Positions 23,936-26,084 of a stretch of 26,084 nucleotides of DNA are shown here, piece after piece. A program made the translations under genes and the position numbers. The notes beneath the pieces were generated by a model. The model did not search any database, was not told the origin of the DNA, and was given only the letters and a program-made list of their open reading frames with translations. Positions within the stretch are counted from its first letter, which is position 1. Every line of letters starts with the position of its first letter. Source of the DNA: Ruminococcaceae bacterium UBA1741 (GTDB taxonomy: Bacteria; Bacillota; Clostridia; Oscillospirales; Acutalibacteraceae); NCBI GenBank assembly GCA_002315685.1, contig DCHX01000018.1, positions 1 to 26,084 on the forward strand. Direction: 5' to 3'.

Positions 23936-24685
23936 TTATCTGTGTTTTACAACTTCATACATAAGTATTCCTGCGGCAACCGAAGCGTTTAAGGAGTTGA
24001 TTTTGCCGTTCATAGGTAAGGATATTATTTCGTCGCACTTTTTCGCGGTAAGGCGACCTATTCCTTTGCCTTCGTTGCCTATAACCAAAGCAACAGGAAC
24101 CGAATAGTCAAATTTAGTGTAGTCCTTACCGTCCATATCGGCACCGAAAATCCAAATCCCGTTTTCCTTTAATTCATCAATTATATTTGCAATATTCGTA
24201 ACACGCGCCACTCTCATATATTCAAGCGCACCGGCAGAGGTTTTTGCGACAGTTGAATTAAGCGAAGCCGAACGCCTTTTCGGGATAATAATACCGTGAA
24301 CTTTGCAAGCTTCGGCAGTCCTGATAATTGCACCTAAATTATGCGGGTCTTCAATTTCGTCGCAAATAATAATAAACGGATTTTCGTTATTTTCTTTTGC
24401 AAAGCTTAAAATATCGTCAACGGTAGAGTATTCGTGAGAAGCTACCATAACGGCAACACCTTGATGATTACCGCCGTTACAATAATAGTCAAGCTTTTGC
24501 GGACTTATTTCTTTTATTAAAATGCCTTTTTGTGAGCATTTTGCAATAATTTCGGTAACTGAACCGCCTTTTGTTCCGTGGGCTATGTAAAGTCGGTCGA
24601 TTTCACGACCGGATTTTATAGCTTCAAGCACGGGGTTCCTGCCGAAAATTACACTTGATTCGTTGTTTTGGGCATTATTTTCCAT
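23936..24685 (-). CDS. rlmB: 23S rRNA 2'-O-methyltransferase, RlmB/TrmH family
   Basis: The 249-residue SpoU-type methyltransferase has an N-terminal substrate-binding domain ('VIFGRNPVLEAI', 12-23; 'HQGVAVMV', 74-81) and a SPOUT knot with motif 1 DEIEDPHNLGAIIRTAE (109-125), motif 2 GNEGKGI (203-209) and motif 3 NSLNASVAAGILMYE (230-244). All residues needed for 2'-O-methylation of a guanosine in 23S rRNA are present. I chose the ATG at 24685 because the family begins near 'SVIFGRNPV' and the upstream in-frame ATG at 24748 would lie at the promoter -10. Its ribosome binding site is weak. It heads the operon with the ATPase-like gene, metG and tatD, and is divergent from enolase. Assignment to RlmB rather than another TrmH paralogue is likely but not certain. 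Confidence 0.9.
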   Translation of the reverse strand: MENNAQNNESSVIFGRNPVLEAIKSGREIDRLYIAHGTKGGSVTEIIAKCSQKGILIKEISPQKLDYYCNGGNHQGVAVMVASHEYSTVDDILSFAKENNENPFIIICDEIEDPHNLGAIIRTAEACKVHGIIIPKRRSASLNSTVAKTSAGALEYMRVARVTNIANIIDELKENGIWIFGADMDGKDYTKFDYSVPVALVIGNEGKGIGRLTAKKCDEIISLPMNGKINSLNASVAAGILMYEVVKHR

Positions 24686-24750
24686 AAGTAAAACCGTAAC
24701 TTTCGTAAATAATTTGTTAATAATAAGATAAACATAATAATACAGCATTT

Positions 24751-24779
24751 ATTATAACACAACTATTTTAATATTGAAA
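24751..24779 (-). promoter_or_regulatory. Sigma-A promoter of the rlmB operon
   Basis: On the minus strand a perfect TATAAT (24751-24756) with an extended -10 TGT in front and TTTCAA (24774-24779) 17 nt upstream. It sits between the divergent rlmB and enolase starts. Confidence 0.6.
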
Positions 24780-24794
24780 GAGGAAAAATCAAAA

Positions 24795-26030
24795 ATGAAA
24801 ATTTTATTTTGCAAAGGTTACGAATTATTAGATTCAAGAGGAAATCCGACAGTGGGTGCGGAAATAGTTTTGGAAGGGGATTTCAGAGGATTTGCAATAT
24901 CTCCTTCGGGTGCTTCTACCGGTATTCACGAGGCACACGAATTAAGAGATAAGGATGGAAACAGGTATAACGGCAAGGGTACAAAAAAGGCTGTTAAGAA
25001 TATCAACGAAATTATAAATAAAGAAATTTCAGATAAAGAATTCAAAAACCAGCGTGAATTTGATAGGTTTATTATTGAGCTTGACGGCAGTGAAAACAAA
25101 AACAATCTCGGCGCGAATGCAATTCTTGCGGTTTCACTTGCCTTTGCAAAAGCTACTGCAAAAAGCCGAAAAATGCCATTATATAAATATGTAGGTGGGG
25201 AAAACGGTATAATTATGCCGAGACCTATGATGAATATTCTAAACGGGGGTGCACACGCCGGAAATAATGTTGATATTCAAGAATTTATGATAACACCGAT
25301 AAAATCTCATAATTTTTCCGAAAGCCTTAGAATTTGTGCCGAAATTTATCATACGCTCGGTAACATTTTAATAAAACAAGAACTCTTTTGCGGTGTCGGT
25401 GATGAGGGCGGATTTGCACCTGATTTAACCAGCGATGAACAAGCAATCGAACTTATAATTAAGGCGATTGAAGAGAGCGGATATAATACGGATGAGGTAA
25501 AAATTGCATTAGATGTTGCTTCAAGTGAATGGTATGAAAACGGAATTTATCTTAAGCCGAAATCGAACGTTGTTTATACTCCGGATGAGTTAATAAGCTA
25601 TTATAAAAGAATTATTGCCGAATATCCTATTGTTTCAATAGAAGACCCGTTAGCAGAGGACGATTGGGAAAACTTTATTACACTTACCGATGAAATCGGA
25701 AATGATGTCCAAATTGTAGGGGACGACCTCTTTGTAACTAATGTAAAAAGACTTGAAAAGGGAATAGAACTCGGAGTATCAAATGCAATACTTGTAAAGC
25801 CAAATCAAATTGGTACACTAAGCGAAACTATGGATGTAGTGCGCCTTGCAAAAAACAGTGGATATAAAACCGTCTTGTCGCACCGTTCGGGCGAAAGTGA
25901 GGATGTATCAATATCGGATATTGCAGTAGGATTAAATGCAGGACAAATTAAAACCGGTGCACCTTGCAGAAGTGAACGGACCGCAAAATATAATAGATTG
26001 CTTATTATTGAAAATGAAATATATTCGTAA
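24795..26030 (+). CDS. eno: Enolase, short form
   Basis: The product is 411 residues from the ATG at 24795, with GAGG about 11 nt upstream. A TTG at 24774 would also be in frame, but it adds residues before the usual 'LDSRGNPTV' start. Enolase interconverts 2-phosphoglycerate and phosphoenolpyruvate. Catalytic E204 (GDEGGFAP) and K335 (LVKPNQIGT), Mg ligands D240, E283 and D310, and the loops SGASTGIHEA (38-47) and SHRSGES (362-368) are intact. The C-terminus stops at 'IENEIYS', lacking the roughly 15-20 residue tail of usual enolases. A Gly replaces Asp or Ser in 'GGAHAGNNVD' (151-160). It could be the housekeeping enolase or a second copy. It ends in its own terminator. Confidence 0.92.
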   Translation: MKILFCKGYELLDSRGNPTVGAEIVLEGDFRGFAISPSGASTGIHEAHELRDKDGNRYNGKGTKKAVKNINEIINKEISDKEFKNQREFDRFIIELDGSENKNNLGANAILAVSLAFAKATAKSRKMPLYKYVGGENGIIMPRPMMNILNGGAHAGNNVDIQEFMITPIKSHNFSESLRICAEIYHTLGNILIKQELFCGVGDEGGFAPDLTSDEQAIELIIKAIEESGYNTDEVKIALDVASSEWYENGIYLKPKSNVVYTPDELISYYKRIIAEYPIVSIEDPLAEDDWENFITLTDEIGNDVQIVGDDLFVTNVKRLEKGIELGVSNAILVKPNQIGTLSETMDVVRLAKNSGYKTVLSHRSGESEDVSISDIAVGLNAGQIKTGAPCRSERTAKYNRLLIIENEIYS

Positions 26031-26035
26031 AGTAG

Positions 26036-26078
26036 AAAGCAAAAATCCTACCGCAAATCGTGATAGGATTTTTGCTTT
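26036..26078 (+). terminator. Enolase terminator
   Basis: A perfect 15-bp stem (26036-26050 with 26064-26078), 13-nt loop, followed by TTT. It begins 5 nt after the stop codon. Confidence 0.92.
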
Positions 26079-26084
26079 TTCGTT

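Noticed and set aside
24686..24748. Longer N-terminus for RlmB from the ATG at 24748
   Set aside because: It would begin within a few nucleotides of the promoter -10 and adds residues absent from the family.

Overview
The window is A+T-rich bacterial chromosome from a spore-forming low-GC Gram-positive organism, most likely a member of class Clostridia and perhaps an Oscillospirales/Ruminococcaceae-type gut bacterium. The evidence is spoIVA, yunB, spoVAC and spoVAD, strong AGGAGG-type ribosome binding sites, TTGACA/TATAAT promoters and many hairpin-plus-T-run terminators. The lineage below class is inference. I saw no tRNA, rRNA, CRISPR array or prophage.

Layout. (1) 1-930: the edge of a probable Tn7-like transposon, with a truncated TnsB/Mu-type transposase start, a small TnsA-like protein, and a repeat-rich stretch that may be the element end. 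(2) 1028-4279, minus strand: a PAP2 phosphatase and an FkbM methyltransferase (translationally coupled), then spoIVA behind a hairpin. (3) 4454-6723, minus: an NCS2 purine permease and a DUF4364 regulator-like protein. (4) 6873-13385, plus: a class A penicillin-binding protein, yunB-ligA, then spoVAC-spoVAD without spoVAE. (5) 13403-17969, minus: a potABCD polyamine ABC importer plus a coupled membrane protein of unknown function, preceded by a long structured leader. (6) 18370-24685, minus: rlmB, a large degenerate P-type-ATPase-like membrane protein, metG, tatD and a 29-codon gene with its own ribosome binding site and terminator. (7) 24795-26030, plus: a short enolase, divergent from rlmB.

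Three things stand out. First, the 891-residue protein at 21240-23915 has the topology and sequence framework of a P1B-type ATPase, but the phosphorylated Asp, the TGD motif and the metal-binding CPC are all replaced, so it looks like a pseudoenzyme carrying a long acidic cytosolic tail. Second, the ~210-nt potA leader contains several helices, including a perfect 10-bp pairing that would hide the potA Shine-Dalgarno, and a short upstream ORF overlapping the potA start, so it may be an undescribed cis-regulator. Third, four genes (spoIVA, yunB, spoVAC and the 29-codon gene) share one architecture: right after the upstream stop codon lies a 14-18 bp hairpin whose 3' arm is the next gene's ribosome binding site, with the start codon 1-8 nt past the stem. 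Three of the four are sporulation genes. For two of them a sigma-E-like promoter can be placed with its -35 outside and its -10 near the loop, so only sporulation transcripts would escape sequestration.
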